The position numbers and the translations under genes are program-made. The notes beneath the pieces are model-generated. The model searched no databases and was not told where the DNA came from. It was given only the letters and a program-made list of their open reading frames with translations. Shown in pieces: positions 22,676 to 31,789 of a stretch of 36,036 nt of DNA. The stretch covers positions 1 to 36,036 of the forward strand of contig JAZSHX010000008.1 of assembly GCA_045533485.1 (NCBI GenBank). The letters are read 5' to 3'. Origin of the DNA: Scatosoma sp045533485 (GTDB lineage: Bacteria > Bacillota > Clostridia > Christensenellales > Borkfalkiaceae). Positions within the stretch are counted from its first letter, which is position 1; every line of letters begins with the position of its first letter.

Positions 22676-23518
22676 ATGGATACCTTACTTTTAATCGACG
22701 GCAGTAATCTTTTGTTTCAAATGTTTTACGGTATGCCGTCGAGAATTTTTAATAAGGACGGAAAGCCTATCCACGGCACGCTTGGCTTTGTGGGCGCGCT
22801 TTTGAAAATTATCCGCTTAACGAAGCCCACGCATGTAGCTGTGCTGTTCGATGGCGAGCACCACAACGAACGCAAGGATATGGACGAAAATTACAAGGCG
22901 AACCGCCCCGATTATTCGCAAATGGCGGAAGAAGAAACACCCTTTTCGCAACTGCCCGATATCTACCGCGCGCTGGATTATTTACAAATCCGTCACACGG
23001 AAACCACTGTTTGCGAAACGGACGACGTAATTGCGTCCTATGCAATCGAATACGGCAAACAAATGCAGGTAATTATCTCTTCCTTTGATAGAGACTTTTT
23101 TCAGTTGATTACAAAAAACGTATGCGTACTGCGTTATCGGGGCGATAAAACGCAAATTTGCGATGAAGAGTACGTTTTACAAAAAATCGGCGTTGCGCCG
23201 TCGTTATATGCCGATTATAAATGCCTTGTCGGCGACACGGCGGACAACGTCAAAGGGCTTGCAGGCATAGGGCAAAAGACGGCGGCAAAGCTTGTCAATA
23301 CCTATGGCTGTATTGCGAATATTTTAGAAAAAACGGACGAAATCAAGCAGGCAGGTATGCGATCATCGTTAAAAAACGCTCAAGAACGCTTGCTTGTCAA
23401 TCAAAGCTTAATTCGCTTAAACGGCGGCGCTTGTATGCCGTTTTCCTTGGATGAATTGCGTTTTACAGACAAACAGGTCACGACGACGGAAACACTCAAA
23501 GCCATCGGCGTAAAATAA
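22676..23518 (+). CDS. Stand-alone 5'-3' exonuclease (FEN/Pol I N-terminal type)
   Basis: This 280-residue protein matches the 5' nuclease domain of DNA polymerase I without the polymerase. The motifs are LLLIDGSNLLFQMFYG at the N-terminus (first metal Asp), LFDGE and YKANRP (helical arch), ETDDVIASYA, SSFDRDFFQLI, and the helix-3-turn-helix LVGDTADNVKGLAGIGQKTA near 183-202. It would remove RNA primers or flaps. Such stand-alone versions are known in bacteria beside full-length PolA; whether this genome also has PolA with that domain cannot be seen. It begins 3 bp after the thymidine kinase stop with only a weak ribosome site, so it is probably translationally coupled. Confidence 0.9.
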   Translation: MDTLLLIDGSNLLFQMFYGMPSRIFNKDGKPIHGTLGFVGALLKIIRLTKPTHVAVLFDGEHHNERKDMDENYKANRPDYSQMAEEETPFSQLPDIYRALDYLQIRHTETTVCETDDVIASYAIEYGKQMQVIISSFDRDFFQLITKNVCVLRYRGDKTQICDEEYVLQKIGVAPSLYADYKCLVGDTADNVKGLAGIGQKTAAKLVNTYGCIANILEKTDEIKQAGMRSSLKNAQERLLVNQSLIRLNGGACMPFSLDELRFTDKQVTTTETLKAIGVK

Positions 23519-23552
23519 AGGAAAGAACAGCAATTTTTTTTTAAAAGGGCTA

Positions 23553-23581
23553 TTGACAAAGCGTAAAAGCTATGTTACAAT
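23553..23581 (+). promoter_or_regulatory. Promoter of the alcohol dehydrogenase gene
   Basis: TTGACA at 23553-23558 and TACAAT at 23576-23581 have 17-nt spacing. A small leader hairpin, CACGGC-AGA-GCCGTG, follows at 23595-23609. Confidence 0.85.
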
Positions 23582-23636
23582 GAAACGGTAAATGCACGGC
23601 AGAGCCGTGAATAAATAAAATTTTAGGAGAAAAATG

Positions 23637-24749
23637 ATGGCAAACTTTACAATTCCCGAAAAGGCAAAAGTAGCGGTATTAACAGGCAAAAAGCAAATTG
23701 AAATTTATGAACTTCCCGTTCCCGAAATCGGCGACGACGAAGTGCTTGTAAAGGTAGAGCAAACGGGTATCTGCGGCACGGACGTGCACGAATATAAGGG
23801 CGATCCGTTCGGCTATATCCCCGTACAGCTTGGTCACGAAGGCACGGGTACGGTTGTCAAGCTTGGTAAAAACGTAACCAAGGATTTCTATGGCAAACCC
23901 TTAAACGTAGGCGACAAAATCGTAACCGGTTTGAAACCCTGCGGCGAATGCGATACCTGCAAATTTGATCCTGAACACGTACACCTTTGCCCTGCAGGCG
24001 AAATTTTCGGCCTTATGCCCGGCGAAGCGGCTTATAAGAATTTCAACGGCTGGTTTGGTCAATATATCAAGGTAAACGCAGGCGGCGTTATCTTCAACGT
24101 AAGCGATATGGACGTAGACCTTCGTACGCTCATCGAACCGGCGGCGGTTATTATCCACGCAGTAGAACAAGCAAAACAAATTTTCAATTTCAAACAAGGT
24201 TCGTACGTGCTTGTACAAGGCTGCGGCCCTATCGGCTTGCTTCTTTTGACGGCAGTTAGAACGATGGGCGTTAGAAACATCATCGCAGTGGACGGCGACG
24301 AAAAACGCTTGGCAATGGCGAAAAAGCTGGGCGCGGCGTACACGGTCAACTTTATGACGGAAAACGCACAAGCAAAAGTAATGGAAATCACGGGTACGGG
24401 CGCAGAAATGGCGTTCCAATGCACAGGTTCGCCTAAAGCGGCAAGCACCATTTGGAAATACGTTCGCCGCGGCGGTTCTATGTGCGAACTTGGCTTCTTC
24501 GTAGACAACGGCGACACCACGTATAACCCCCACCAAGACATTTGCAACAAGGAAATCAAGGTTATCGGTTCTTGGACGTACCAAGCAAAGGACTGGATTC
24601 AAGCTTGCGATATGCTCAAAGAAGCGCAAAAGGACGGCTTGCCCGTGGAAGAATTGCTTACGCATAAATACGCTTTGAAAGATATTAACGAAGCAATGGA
24701 AATGAACATCAGTATGCAAGGCCTTAAAATCGTAGTTATGGGCGACTAA
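23637..24749 (+). CDS. Zinc-dependent alcohol/polyol dehydrogenase (MDR family)
   Basis: This is a medium-chain dehydrogenase related to sorbitol and threonine dehydrogenases. Catalytic zinc ligands are in GICGTD (Cys about 46) and GHEGTG (His-Glu about 70). The structural zinc cysteines are in CGECDTC (102, 105, 108) and a fourth Cys near 118; the last gap is nine residues rather than the usual seven. The NAD-binding GCGPIGL is near 198. Two ATG codons are adjacent; I choose the second (23637) because AGGAG then has 7-nt spacing, against 4 nt for 23634. The substrate is probably a sugar alcohol or sugar acid, given the nearby uronate genes, but this is inference. A hairpin at 24770 separates it from the next gene. 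Confidence 0.88.
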   Translation: MANFTIPEKAKVAVLTGKKQIEIYELPVPEIGDDEVLVKVEQTGICGTDVHEYKGDPFGYIPVQLGHEGTGTVVKLGKNVTKDFYGKPLNVGDKIVTGLKPCGECDTCKFDPEHVHLCPAGEIFGLMPGEAAYKNFNGWFGQYIKVNAGGVIFNVSDMDVDLRTLIEPAAVIIHAVEQAKQIFNFKQGSYVLVQGCGPIGLLLLTAVRTMGVRNIIAVDGDEKRLAMAKKLGAAYTVNFMTENAQAKVMEITGTGAEMAFQCTGSPKAASTIWKYVRRGGSMCELGFFVDNGDTTYNPHQDICNKEIKVIGSWTYQAKDWIQACDMLKEAQKDGLPVEELLTHKYALKDINEAMEMNISMQGLKIVVMGD

Positions 24750-24769
24750 ACCATAGTAAAAATAAAAGG

Positions 24770-24793
24770 GCGGTGCGGAAAATTCCGCACCGC
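24770..24793 (+). promoter_or_regulatory. Stem-loop between the dehydrogenase and deacetylase genes
   Basis: GCGGTGCGGAA (24770-24780) and TTCCGCACCGC (24783-24793) form a near-continuous palindrome. No T-run follows, so an mRNA-processing or partial-termination role is more likely than full termination. Confidence 0.6.
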
Positions 24794-24823
24794 AATATTA
24801 TATCCATAGGAGAACGAACAATT

Positions 24824-25696
24824 ATGCCTAAAAATTATTCTTTTTTACGTTTCCCAGGGTTTAGGCTGCGCGCGCTCACGTTCAGCTTTGACGACGGTAT
24901 GGTGGAAGACGTTTGGCTTGTCAACTTATTCAAGCAATACGGCTTGAAAGGCACGTTTAACTTAAATTCCTGCGCATTCGACGTGGAAGAACCTAAACCC
25001 AACCACATCGGCAGATGCCGTCTTTCCAAATCACAGCTTGTAGAGCTTTTCAAGGATTCGGGTATGGAAGTTGCCGTACACGGCGTACATCACTTGTCCC
25101 TTGCGGAAATGCCCACTACGACCATGATACAAGACGTTTTGAACGATAGAATCAAGCTGGAAAACGCCTTTGGTACGATTATCAACGGTATGGCGTACGC
25201 TAACGGTTCGTTCAGCGACGAAGCAGTGGAAGTGTTGCGCCTTTGCGGTATCAAATACGCGCGCACGGTAGAAAGCACGCTCAAATTCGATATCCCCAAA
25301 GACTGGTTGAGAATGCCGGCTACCTGCCATTACAGAAACAAGAAATTGATGGAGCTTGCCGATACGTTTTTAAGCGAAATCCCCAAGGATTTGCATTACG
25401 TGAAACGCAACCCCCGATTGTTCTACGTTTGGGGACATAGCTATCAATTCCGTGAAGAAGATTCTTACGATGAAATGGAAGCTTTTGCAAAGAAAATGAG
25501 CGGCCACGAAGAAATTTGGAACGCTACGAACATCGAAGTGTATAACTATGTAAAAGCCTTTGATAATCTGGTGTATTCGGCAAACGAAAAATACGTATAT
25601 AACCCCAGCGGTTTGGACGTTTACCTTTGTTGGTTTGGCACGGACGTGCTTGTTCCGGCAGGGCAAACGATAGAATTGCCGCATGCCAGCCGTTAA
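24824..25696 (+). CDS. Polysaccharide deacetylase-like (NodB-fold) protein
   Basis: I place the start at the ATG at 24824 (AGGAG at 24808-24812); an in-frame start at 24773 would lie inside the hairpin. The 290-residue product shows the carbohydrate esterase 4 motifs: LTFSFDDGMVED (metal Asp about residue 24), VHGVHHLSL (the H-x3-H-like metal histidines, about 86-91) and MAYANGSFSDE (the third motif, here weakly conserved). There is no signal peptide, so it acts in the cytoplasm, unlike peptidoglycan deacetylases. It would remove acetyl groups from imported sugars or oligosaccharides. It is probably co-transcribed with the dehydrogenase. Confidence 0.82.
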   Translation: MPKNYSFLRFPGFRLRALTFSFDDGMVEDVWLVNLFKQYGLKGTFNLNSCAFDVEEPKPNHIGRCRLSKSQLVELFKDSGMEVAVHGVHHLSLAEMPTTTMIQDVLNDRIKLENAFGTIINGMAYANGSFSDEAVEVLRLCGIKYARTVESTLKFDIPKDWLRMPATCHYRNKKLMELADTFLSEIPKDLHYVKRNPRLFYVWGHSYQFREEDSYDEMEAFAKKMSGHEEIWNATNIEVYNYVKAFDNLVYSANEKYVYNPSGLDVYLCWFGTDVLVPAGQTIELPHASR

Positions 25697-25711
25697 AAAT
25701 AAACAACAAAA

Positions 25712-25739
25712 AACAGCTCCGATTTGTTTCGGAGCTGTT
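25712..25739 (-). terminator. Terminator of the GPH symporter gene (minus strand)
   Basis: AACAGCTCCGA (25712-25722) and TCGGAGCTGTT (25729-25739) form an 11-bp stem with a 6-nt loop. The A-run to the left gives a T-run on the minus strand. It also lies after the convergent deacetylase gene and may serve both, although the plus-strand T-run is weak. Confidence 0.85.
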
Positions 25740-25755
25740 ATGCTTTATAGGAAGA

Positions 25756-27249
25756 TTATTCTTCGTCGTCTTCAATCACTTCTTCTGCTTCCGCGATATC
25801 TTCGCCGAGCGTTTGTTCTTCGTCGTTAAGTGCTGCCGTTTCTTCAACGTTTGCTTTTCTTCGCGCACTCAATTCTTCCGTCATCTTCGCAACGGTTTTC
25901 TTATTAAGGTTATAAATAAACGCGATGGAAACAAACATAACTACGGCACTAAACGTATACAGCGACGCAACCAACCATTTCATATTTTCCGCAACGGGGA
26001 AGGGTTGGTTTGCACCAAGAGAACCGTCGTAGCCAAGCACGCCCATGATAATGATTACGAGCGACGGGCCAAGCCCTTGAGCAAGCTTTCTAAAGAAAGA
26101 GTGCAAGGAATACACCGTACCTTCTTCCTTTTTGCCTGTTTTCCACTCATTATAATCGATTGCGTCCGCCATAAGCGCCCAGCTTACGCAGGTATAGAAA
26201 CCAAGCCCAAACCCGAAGAATACTTGACCGACAATGTAGCCAACCAAGCCGGGCATACCGTTACCCAAGGGCAGGAACAAAAGCAAAGCGCCCACAACGC
26301 TCACCGCAGAGCCGACTGCGCAAGCTTCCTTTTTACCCCATCTGTCTACGATTTTTTTGATGAACGGCATAAAGAAGAACATAGGCAGGTAGCTAATGAG
26401 CATAATCACGCCGGAAATTTTTGCATTGCCGAAATACGCTTGGAACAACACGGTCGTTGCCGTTACCGAGCCTTGCATACCGATGAACATTGCCATAGCG
26501 GCAAGAGTAGCGCCGATAGCGGGGGGATTTTTAAGGAAATTCCACATCGCTTGGAAAATATTGAATTTTTCCGTTTTTTCACTGATGGTAACGGTGCTTT
26601 CTTCCACACGGATGGTAGTGGTTTTTAACATATAAATAAAGCAAGCCAAGCCGATTACGCCCATAATAAGCGCTACGAAGAATACGATTTCACCGCGCAA
26701 ATTGTTGCTTGCGTCGTAGCAAAGGATCGGCAACAAAACCATAGGGATAACGTTCCCGATCATCGAACCGATAGAACGCCACGTGGAAAGCTGTGAACGT
26801 TCGGAGCCGTCTTGCGTGATTACCGACATCATAGAGCCGTAGGGTACGTTTGCCACGGTGTAGAACGCGTCCCAAAGCACGTAGCCAAGCACGAACATAA
26901 TGCAACGCATCACTTTCGGTGCCTTCGGGATAGGCAAGAAGAAGAAAATTCCCGAGAATAATAAACCCAAAGCGCCGATAAAAATATACGTCTTGAATTT
27001 ACCGTGCTTGTAGTTTCTCTTGTCCGCGTCGAACAGTGAACCAAGCAGGGGGTCGTTGATGGCGTCCCAAACTTGTACGACTAATAACAAGGTCGCGTAT
27101 AAGGTTTCACCAAGCGCCATAAACTGCGTCCAGAAGATAGCCATAATCGTGCTCTTCAGGGCAAAGCTCATGTTACAGCCCAAGTCGCCTGCCGCATAGG
27201 AAAGTTTGTCCTGTCTGCCGAAAGGACGTTTTTGTTGTACGGTTTCCAT
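25756..27249 (-). CDS. Glycoside-pentoside-hexuronide (GPH) cation symporter
   Basis: This is a 12-helix transporter of the MelB/UidB/XynB type. It has the GPH landmarks: GRQDKLSYAAGDLGCNMSF at the N-terminus, WDAINDPLLGSLFD (the conserved cation-site Asp region) near residue 62, and the cytoplasmic loop DKRNYKHGKFKTY. It would import a glycoside together with Na+ or H+. The C-terminus ends in an acidic tail of about 30 residues, which is longer than usual. It diverges from the GH2-uxuA-uxuB operon, so the imported substrate is probably a glucuronide or short uronic-acid oligomer. GGGAGG lies upstream of the start. The 497-residue length is normal apart from the tail. Confidence 0.92.
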   Translation of the reverse strand: METVQQKRPFGRQDKLSYAAGDLGCNMSFALKSTIMAIFWTQFMALGETLYATLLLVVQVWDAINDPLLGSLFDADKRNYKHGKFKTYIFIGALGLLFSGIFFFLPIPKAPKVMRCIMFVLGYVLWDAFYTVANVPYGSMMSVITQDGSERSQLSTWRSIGSMIGNVIPMVLLPILCYDASNNLRGEIVFFVALIMGVIGLACFIYMLKTTTIRVEESTVTISEKTEKFNIFQAMWNFLKNPPAIGATLAAMAMFIGMQGSVTATTVLFQAYFGNAKISGVIMLISYLPMFFFMPFIKKIVDRWGKKEACAVGSAVSVVGALLLFLPLGNGMPGLVGYIVGQVFFGFGLGFYTCVSWALMADAIDYNEWKTGKKEEGTVYSLHSFFRKLAQGLGPSLVIIIMGVLGYDGSLGANQPFPVAENMKWLVASLYTFSAVVMFVSIAFIYNLNKKTVAKMTEELSARRKANVEETAALNDEEQTLGEDIAEAEEVIEDDEE

Positions 27250-27311
27250 AAATTCCTCCCAAATAAGTATTCAATTTCCAACTGTTTAAGGCTTTTTATA
27301 AGCCATACATT

Positions 27312-27340
27312 ATTATACAGTATTCTACGAATGAAGTCAA
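27312..27340 (-). promoter_or_regulatory. Promoter of the GPH symporter gene
   Basis: On the minus strand, TTGACT (27340-27335) and TATAAT (27317-27312) have 17-nt spacing, about 60 bp before the ATG. Confidence 0.8.
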
Positions 27341-27454
27341 TTTATTTTATCGATTTGAAAAAAAATGGTTATATATTTTAACAAAAAAAGTTATTTTTTC
27401 ACATTTTTTGTCTTTGCTGTAAAAAATATGGAAATAAAAAAAAAGGACAAACCC

Positions 27455-27483
27455 TTGACAGAAAAAGGAGAATTGTGTATAAT
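27455..27483 (+). promoter_or_regulatory. Promoter of the GH2-uxuA-uxuB operon
   Basis: TTGACA at 27455-27460 and TATAAT at 27478-27483 have 17-nt spacing, a consensus match. Confidence 0.9.
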
Positions 27484-27522
27484 ATATCTTGAAGCAAAAT
27501 GCAGTTTTGCAAGGAGGAAAAA

Positions 27523-29796
27523 ATGAGAAAAATTATCAATATAAACAAGGACTGGGCGTTTTTTAAGAATGCGCAATTCCCTGCGCCTACCGACGGCGGT
27601 GAGCAGGTCAATTTGCCCCATTCATGGAACGCGATTGACGGACAGGACGGCGGCAACGATTATTTCCGCGGCTCTTGCGTATACGTAAAAACGGTTGCGA
27701 AAGCGGATATGCCGAAAGGCGAAAAGGTGTATTTGGAAATTCGCGGTGCGAACTCTTCCGCGGACGTATACGTGGGGGATAAAACGCTGGCGCATCACGA
27801 CGGCGGCTATTCCACTTGGCGCGTAGATATTACTCACGAAATTCAGGACGAAACGCAAATTGCCATCGTCGTGGACAACGCCGCGAATGAAACGGTGTAC
27901 CCCCAAATGGCGGATTTCACCTTCTACGGCGGTTTGTATCGCGACGTTAACCTGATCGGTGTGCCCCAAACGCATTTTGATTTGGATTATTACGGCGCGC
28001 CCGGTATTATGATTACGCCCACGGTAGACGGCAACAACGCAAATGTAGAAATGCAAGCGTTTGTCACGGATATGCAGGCGGGCGATAAAATCGTGTTCAC
28101 CGTTTACGACAAGGACGAAAACGTAATCGCAACCACGGAAACCGACCAAACGCAAGCAACGCTCACCATTGAAAACGTACACCTTTGGCACGGCAGAAAA
28201 GACCCGTATTTGTATTGCGGCGAAGCGACGCTTATGCGCGGCGGTAAAAAGATTGACGAAGTGTGTAGCCGTTTTGGCTGCCGTACCTTCAAAATCGACC
28301 CCGACAAGGGCTTTATCTTGAATGGCGAAGAATATCCCTTGCGCGGCGTATCCCGTCACCAAGACAGATGGGGCATAGGCAACGCGCTCACCAAAGAGCA
28401 CCATAAAGAAGATATGGATTTGATTTGTGAAGTGGGCGCAACGACCATTCGTTTGGCACATTATCAACACGATCAATATTTCTACGATTTGTGTGACGAA
28501 CGCGGTATGGTTGTTTGGGCGGAAATTCCCTATATTTCCAGACATATGCCTGGCGGTAGAGAAAACACCGTGTCGCAAATGAAAGAGCTCATCGCGCAAA
28601 ATTACAACCACCCGTCCATAGTGGTATGGGGGCTTTCCAACGAAATTTCCATTGCAGGTTCGGACGAAGACTTGCTGGAAAACCATCGCATTTTGAACGA
28701 TTTGGCGCACGAAATGGACAAGACGCGCTTGACGACGATTGCGGCGGTATCTATGTGCAAAATGGACGACCCGTACCTGCAAATCCCCGACGTTGTTTCG
28801 TATAATCATTATTTCGGCTGGTACGGCGGCGAAACGGATATGAATGGTCCTTGGTTTGATAAATTCCACGCTATGCACCCTGATATTCCCATCGGTTGCA
28901 GTGAATACGGCTGCGAAGCGCTCAACTGGCACACGTCCAACCCCGTGCAGGGCGATTACACGGAAGAATATCAAGCATATTACCACGAAGAGCTTATCAA
29001 ACAGCTGTTCTCCCGTCCATATTTATGGGCAACGCACGTTTGGAATATGTTTGACTTCGGTGCGGACGCGCGTGCGGAAGGCGGTGAAAACGGGCAAAAC
29101 CACAAGGGCTTGGTTACCTTTGACAGAACGTATAAAAAGGACGCGTTCTATGCCTATAAAGCTTGGCTTTCCAACGAACCGTTCGTGCACCTGTGCGGTA
29201 AACGCTACGTGGATAGAGTGGAAGATGTGACGAAGGTTACGGTATATTCCAACCAACCGGAAGTGGAGCTTTTCGTGAACGGCGAAAGCATCGGTAAAAA
29301 ATCCGCGCCTGATCATTTCTTCTATTTTGACGTGCCTAACGTGGGTGAAAGCGAAATCGTGGCAAAGGCAGGCGAACTTACCGACAGTGGAAAAATCCGT
29401 AAGGTAGAAGTATTCAACGAAGACTATCGCTTGAAAGAACAAGGCGCAATTTTGAACTGGTTTGATATCGACGCGCCCGAAAACAGATTTTCGCTCAACG
29501 ATAAATTGAAAGATATTATGTCGACGCTTCGCGGCAAGCTTTGGTTTGTCAAAGTGGGCTTAAAGCTGAAAAAGAAAATGAACGCGAATAAAAAGGCAAC
29601 GGACGGCGAAAAGAAGGGCGGCTTTGAAGTGGATTTGAAATCGGGCGACGGCTTGATGCAAATGATGGGCAGCTTTACCGTGCTGCGCTTGACAAGTATG
29701 ATGGGTATGGCAAATATTAGCTTTACGAAAGAAGAGCTGTTGAAGATGAACAAACAGCTCAACCGTATTAAAAAACCTAAAAATTTGAGAAAATAA
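27523..29796 (+). CDS. Glycoside hydrolase family 2 protein (beta-glucuronidase or beta-galactosidase)
   Basis: This 757-residue cytoplasmic enzyme cleaves a terminal beta-linked sugar. The start at 27523 has AGGAGG 5 nt upstream; an in-frame ATG at 27499 lies before that site. The family order is clear: a sugar-binding domain with LPHSWN near the N-terminus, an immunoglobulin-like domain, then the TIM barrel with the acid/base Glu in WGLSNEIS (about 374) and the nucleophile Glu in GCSEYG (about 461). An N-x-K-G motif (NHKG) follows the barrel; it binds the uronate carboxylate in beta-glucuronidases but also occurs in some galactosidases. The next two genes favour the glucuronidase reading. 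The last 100 residues or so (Lys/Met/Leu-rich) are an accessory extension of unknown role. Confidence 0.88.
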   Translation: MRKIININKDWAFFKNAQFPAPTDGGEQVNLPHSWNAIDGQDGGNDYFRGSCVYVKTVAKADMPKGEKVYLEIRGANSSADVYVGDKTLAHHDGGYSTWRVDITHEIQDETQIAIVVDNAANETVYPQMADFTFYGGLYRDVNLIGVPQTHFDLDYYGAPGIMITPTVDGNNANVEMQAFVTDMQAGDKIVFTVYDKDENVIATTETDQTQATLTIENVHLWHGRKDPYLYCGEATLMRGGKKIDEVCSRFGCRTFKIDPDKGFILNGEEYPLRGVSRHQDRWGIGNALTKEHHKEDMDLICEVGATTIRLAHYQHDQYFYDLCDERGMVVWAEIPYISRHMPGGRENTVSQMKELIAQNYNHPSIVVWGLSNEISIAGSDEDLLENHRILNDLAHEMDKTRLTTIAAVSMCKMDDPYLQIPDVVSYNHYFGWYGGETDMNGPWFDKFHAMHPDIPIGCSEYGCEALNWHTSNPVQGDYTEEYQAYYHEELIKQLFSRPYLWATHVWNMFDFGADARAEGGENGQNHKGLVTFDRTYKKDAFYAYKAWLSNEPFVHLCGKRYVDRVEDVTKVTVYSNQPEVELFVNGESIGKKSAPDHFFYFDVPNVGESEIVAKAGELTDSGKIRKVEVFNEDYRLKEQGAILNWFDIDAPENRFSLNDKLKDIMSTLRGKLWFVKVGLKLKKKMNANKKATDGEKKGGFEVDLKSGDGLMQMMGSFTVLRLTSMMGMANISFTKEELLKMNKQLNRIKKPKNLRK

Positions 29797-29808
29797 GGAG
29801 AAAACAGT

Positions 29809-30894
29809 ATGCAAATGACCTTTCGTTGGTACGGGGAAGGGAACGATAGAATCACTTTACAGGATATCAAACAAATCCCCGGTGTAAAGGGTATCGTTTG
29901 GGCGTTGCACGATAAAATGCCCGGCGAAGTTTGGCAAGAACACGAAATTGAAAAGGTAAAAAAGCAGTGCGATCAATACGGCTTTAATATCGACGTGGTG
30001 GAATCGGTAAACGTGCACGACGATATCAAAATCGGCTTGCCTACGCGCGATCAGTATATCGAAAATTACAAGCAAACGATACGCAACTTATCTAAATTCG
30101 GCGTCAAAGTCATTTGTTACAACTTTATGCCCATTTTCGACTGGACAAGAAGTAATCTTTTCCACGAAGTCGGCGACGGTTCAACCGCGCTTTTCTACGA
30201 AAAGAATATGATTCAAGACGATTACAACGCGATGGCGAAGTATATCTTGGATTTTACGGAAAAATACAATATGTCGTTCCCTGGGTGGGAACCCGAACGA
30301 ATGGCGAAGCTGGACGAACTGTTCAAAGCATACGCCGACGTAGACAAGGAAAAGCTTTGGGCAAATCTTAAATATTTCTTGGAAGCGATTATGCCTACCT
30401 GCCGTGAGTGCGACATCAAAATGGCAATCCATATGGACGATCCGCCTTGGGATATTTTCGGGCTTCCCCGTCTTTTGGTGGACGAACCCAGTATCGACAG
30501 ATTTTTGAAGATGGTCGATGATGAATATAACTGCCTTACGCTTTGTTCGGGCAGCTTAAACGCGAACCCCGATAACGACGTGGCGGCAATCGTTAGAAAG
30601 CATTGTGATAGAATTGCGTTCGCGCATATTCGCAACGTCAAGCATTTTGAAAACGGCGATTTCTCCGAAGCCAGCCACCGTGATTGCGACGGCGATACGG
30701 GTATCTTAAATATCTTGAAAGCGTACCACGATTGTGGTTTTGACGGATACATTCGTCCCGACCATGGTAGGCACCTTTGGGGTGAAAAGGCAGGAACGGT
30801 ACGCCCCGGATACGGGCTGTACGATCGCGCGCTTGGCATTATGTATATGCTTGGCGTTTGGGATATGCTCGATAAATTGAAAGCGGAAAAATAA
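29809..30894 (+). CDS. uxuA: Mannonate dehydratase
   Basis: This enzyme dehydrates D-mannonate to 2-keto-3-deoxy-D-gluconate in hexuronate breakdown. The 361-residue length and the sequence throughout are typical, beginning MTFRWYGEGNDRITLQDI, then GVKGIVWALHDKMPGE, then VICYNFMPIFDWTRS, and metal-site regions MAIHMDDPPW and FAHIRNVKH further on. It is a TIM-barrel metal enzyme using Fe2+ or Mn2+. It starts 12 bp after the GH2 gene with AAGGAG and is followed 12 bp later by the reductase gene, so the three are one operon. Confidence 0.96.
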   Translation: MQMTFRWYGEGNDRITLQDIKQIPGVKGIVWALHDKMPGEVWQEHEIEKVKKQCDQYGFNIDVVESVNVHDDIKIGLPTRDQYIENYKQTIRNLSKFGVKVICYNFMPIFDWTRSNLFHEVGDGSTALFYEKNMIQDDYNAMAKYILDFTEKYNMSFPGWEPERMAKLDELFKAYADVDKEKLWANLKYFLEAIMPTCRECDIKMAIHMDDPPWDIFGLPRLLVDEPSIDRFLKMVDDEYNCLTLCSGSLNANPDNDVAAIVRKHCDRIAFAHIRNVKHFENGDFSEASHRDCDGDTGILNILKAYHDCGFDGYIRPDHGRHLWGEKAGTVRPGYGLYDRALGIMYMLGVWDMLDKLKAEK

Positions 30895-30906
30895 GGAGTA
30901 AACGAT

Positions 30907-31758
30907 ATGAAACAAAACGTATTAAACACCGATTTGACGGGTAAGGTTGCAGTGGTTACAGGCGCAGGCGGCGTGCTTTGCAGCTATTTTGCCAAAGTGT
31001 TGGCGCGCGCAGGCGCAAAGGTTGCTTTGCTTGACTTGAACGAAGCGGCGGCAAAACAATTTGCCGATGAAATCGCGGCGGAAGGCGGCGTAGCCAAAGC
31101 ATACGCTTGCAACGTACTGGATAAAGACATTTGCTATGCCGTTGCCGACCAAGTGGAAAAAGACCTTGGTAAATGCGATATTTTGGTAAACGGCGCAGGC
31201 GGTAACAACCCCAAAGCGACGACGGATAAGGAATATTTTGAAATGGGCGATATCGACGCGGATACCAAATCTTTCTTTGATTTGGACGCAGGCGGCGTCG
31301 GTTTCGTGTTTAATTTGAACTTCCTTGGCACACTCATTCCCACGCAAGCATTTGCGCGCCAAATGGTGGGTAAAAACGGTTGCAGTATTTTGAATATTTC
31401 TTCGATGAACGCGTACACGCCCCTTACGAAGATACCTGCGTACAGCGGTGCAAAGGCGGCAATTTCCAACTTTACGCAATGGCTTGCAGTGCATTTTTCC
31501 AAGGTGGGCATTCGCGTAAACGCTATCGCGCCCGGCTTTTTCTCTACCAAGCAAAACGCCGCGCTCTTGTTTAATCCCGACGGCACGCCAACGGCAAGAA
31601 CAGGCAAAATTTTGGCGGCGACGCCGATGGGACGATTTGGGGAAAGTGAAGAATTAGAAGGCGGACTTTTGTTCCTGCTCAACGATAAAGCGGCTGGCTT
31701 TATCACGGGCGTAGTGCTTCCCATCGACGGCGGTTTCTCCGCATACAGCGGCGTATAA
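30907..31758 (+). CDS. uxuB: D-mannonate oxidoreductase / fructuronate reductase, SDR type
   Basis: This short-chain dehydrogenase most likely interconverts D-fructuronate and D-mannonate with NAD(H), the step before mannonate dehydratase. It has the coenzyme motif VTGAGGVLCS, the NGAGGNNPK loop, the catalytic Ser in ISSMNAY, the Tyr and Lys in YSGAKAAI, and a C-terminal GVVLPIDGGFSAYSGV typical of the Bacillus-type UxuB. At 283 residues it is slightly longer than a basic member; the extra segment (DTKSFFDLDAGG near 115-125) is also characteristic of this subgroup. It is the last gene of the operon; a 16-bp hairpin follows. Confidence 0.85.
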   Translation: MKQNVLNTDLTGKVAVVTGAGGVLCSYFAKVLARAGAKVALLDLNEAAAKQFADEIAAEGGVAKAYACNVLDKDICYAVADQVEKDLGKCDILVNGAGGNNPKATTDKEYFEMGDIDADTKSFFDLDAGGVGFVFNLNFLGTLIPTQAFARQMVGKNGCSILNISSMNAYTPLTKIPAYSGAKAAISNFTQWLAVHFSKVGIRVNAIAPGFFSTKQNAALLFNPDGTPTARTGKILAATPMGRFGESEELEGGLLFLLNDKAAGFITGVVLPIDGGFSAYSGV

Positions 31759-31789
31759 TATTCACTTAAAATAAAAGCGGAAATAAAAA

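Larger units (their letters stand above)
27250..27522. promoter_or_regulatory. Divergent regulatory region of the uronide locus
   Basis: This 273-bp AT-rich region separates the symporter gene from the GH2 operon and carries one promoter for each. Small stem-loops are present in each leader: GGCTT...AAGCC at 27290-27304 for the symporter and GCAAAA...TTTTGC at 27494-27510 for the GH2 gene. I see no convincing operator palindrome between the promoters. Confidence 0.7.

Noticed and set aside
24059..24559. Minus-strand frame opposite the alcohol dehydrogenase
   Set aside because: It is a mirror of a well-supported dehydrogenase with intact zinc and NAD motifs.
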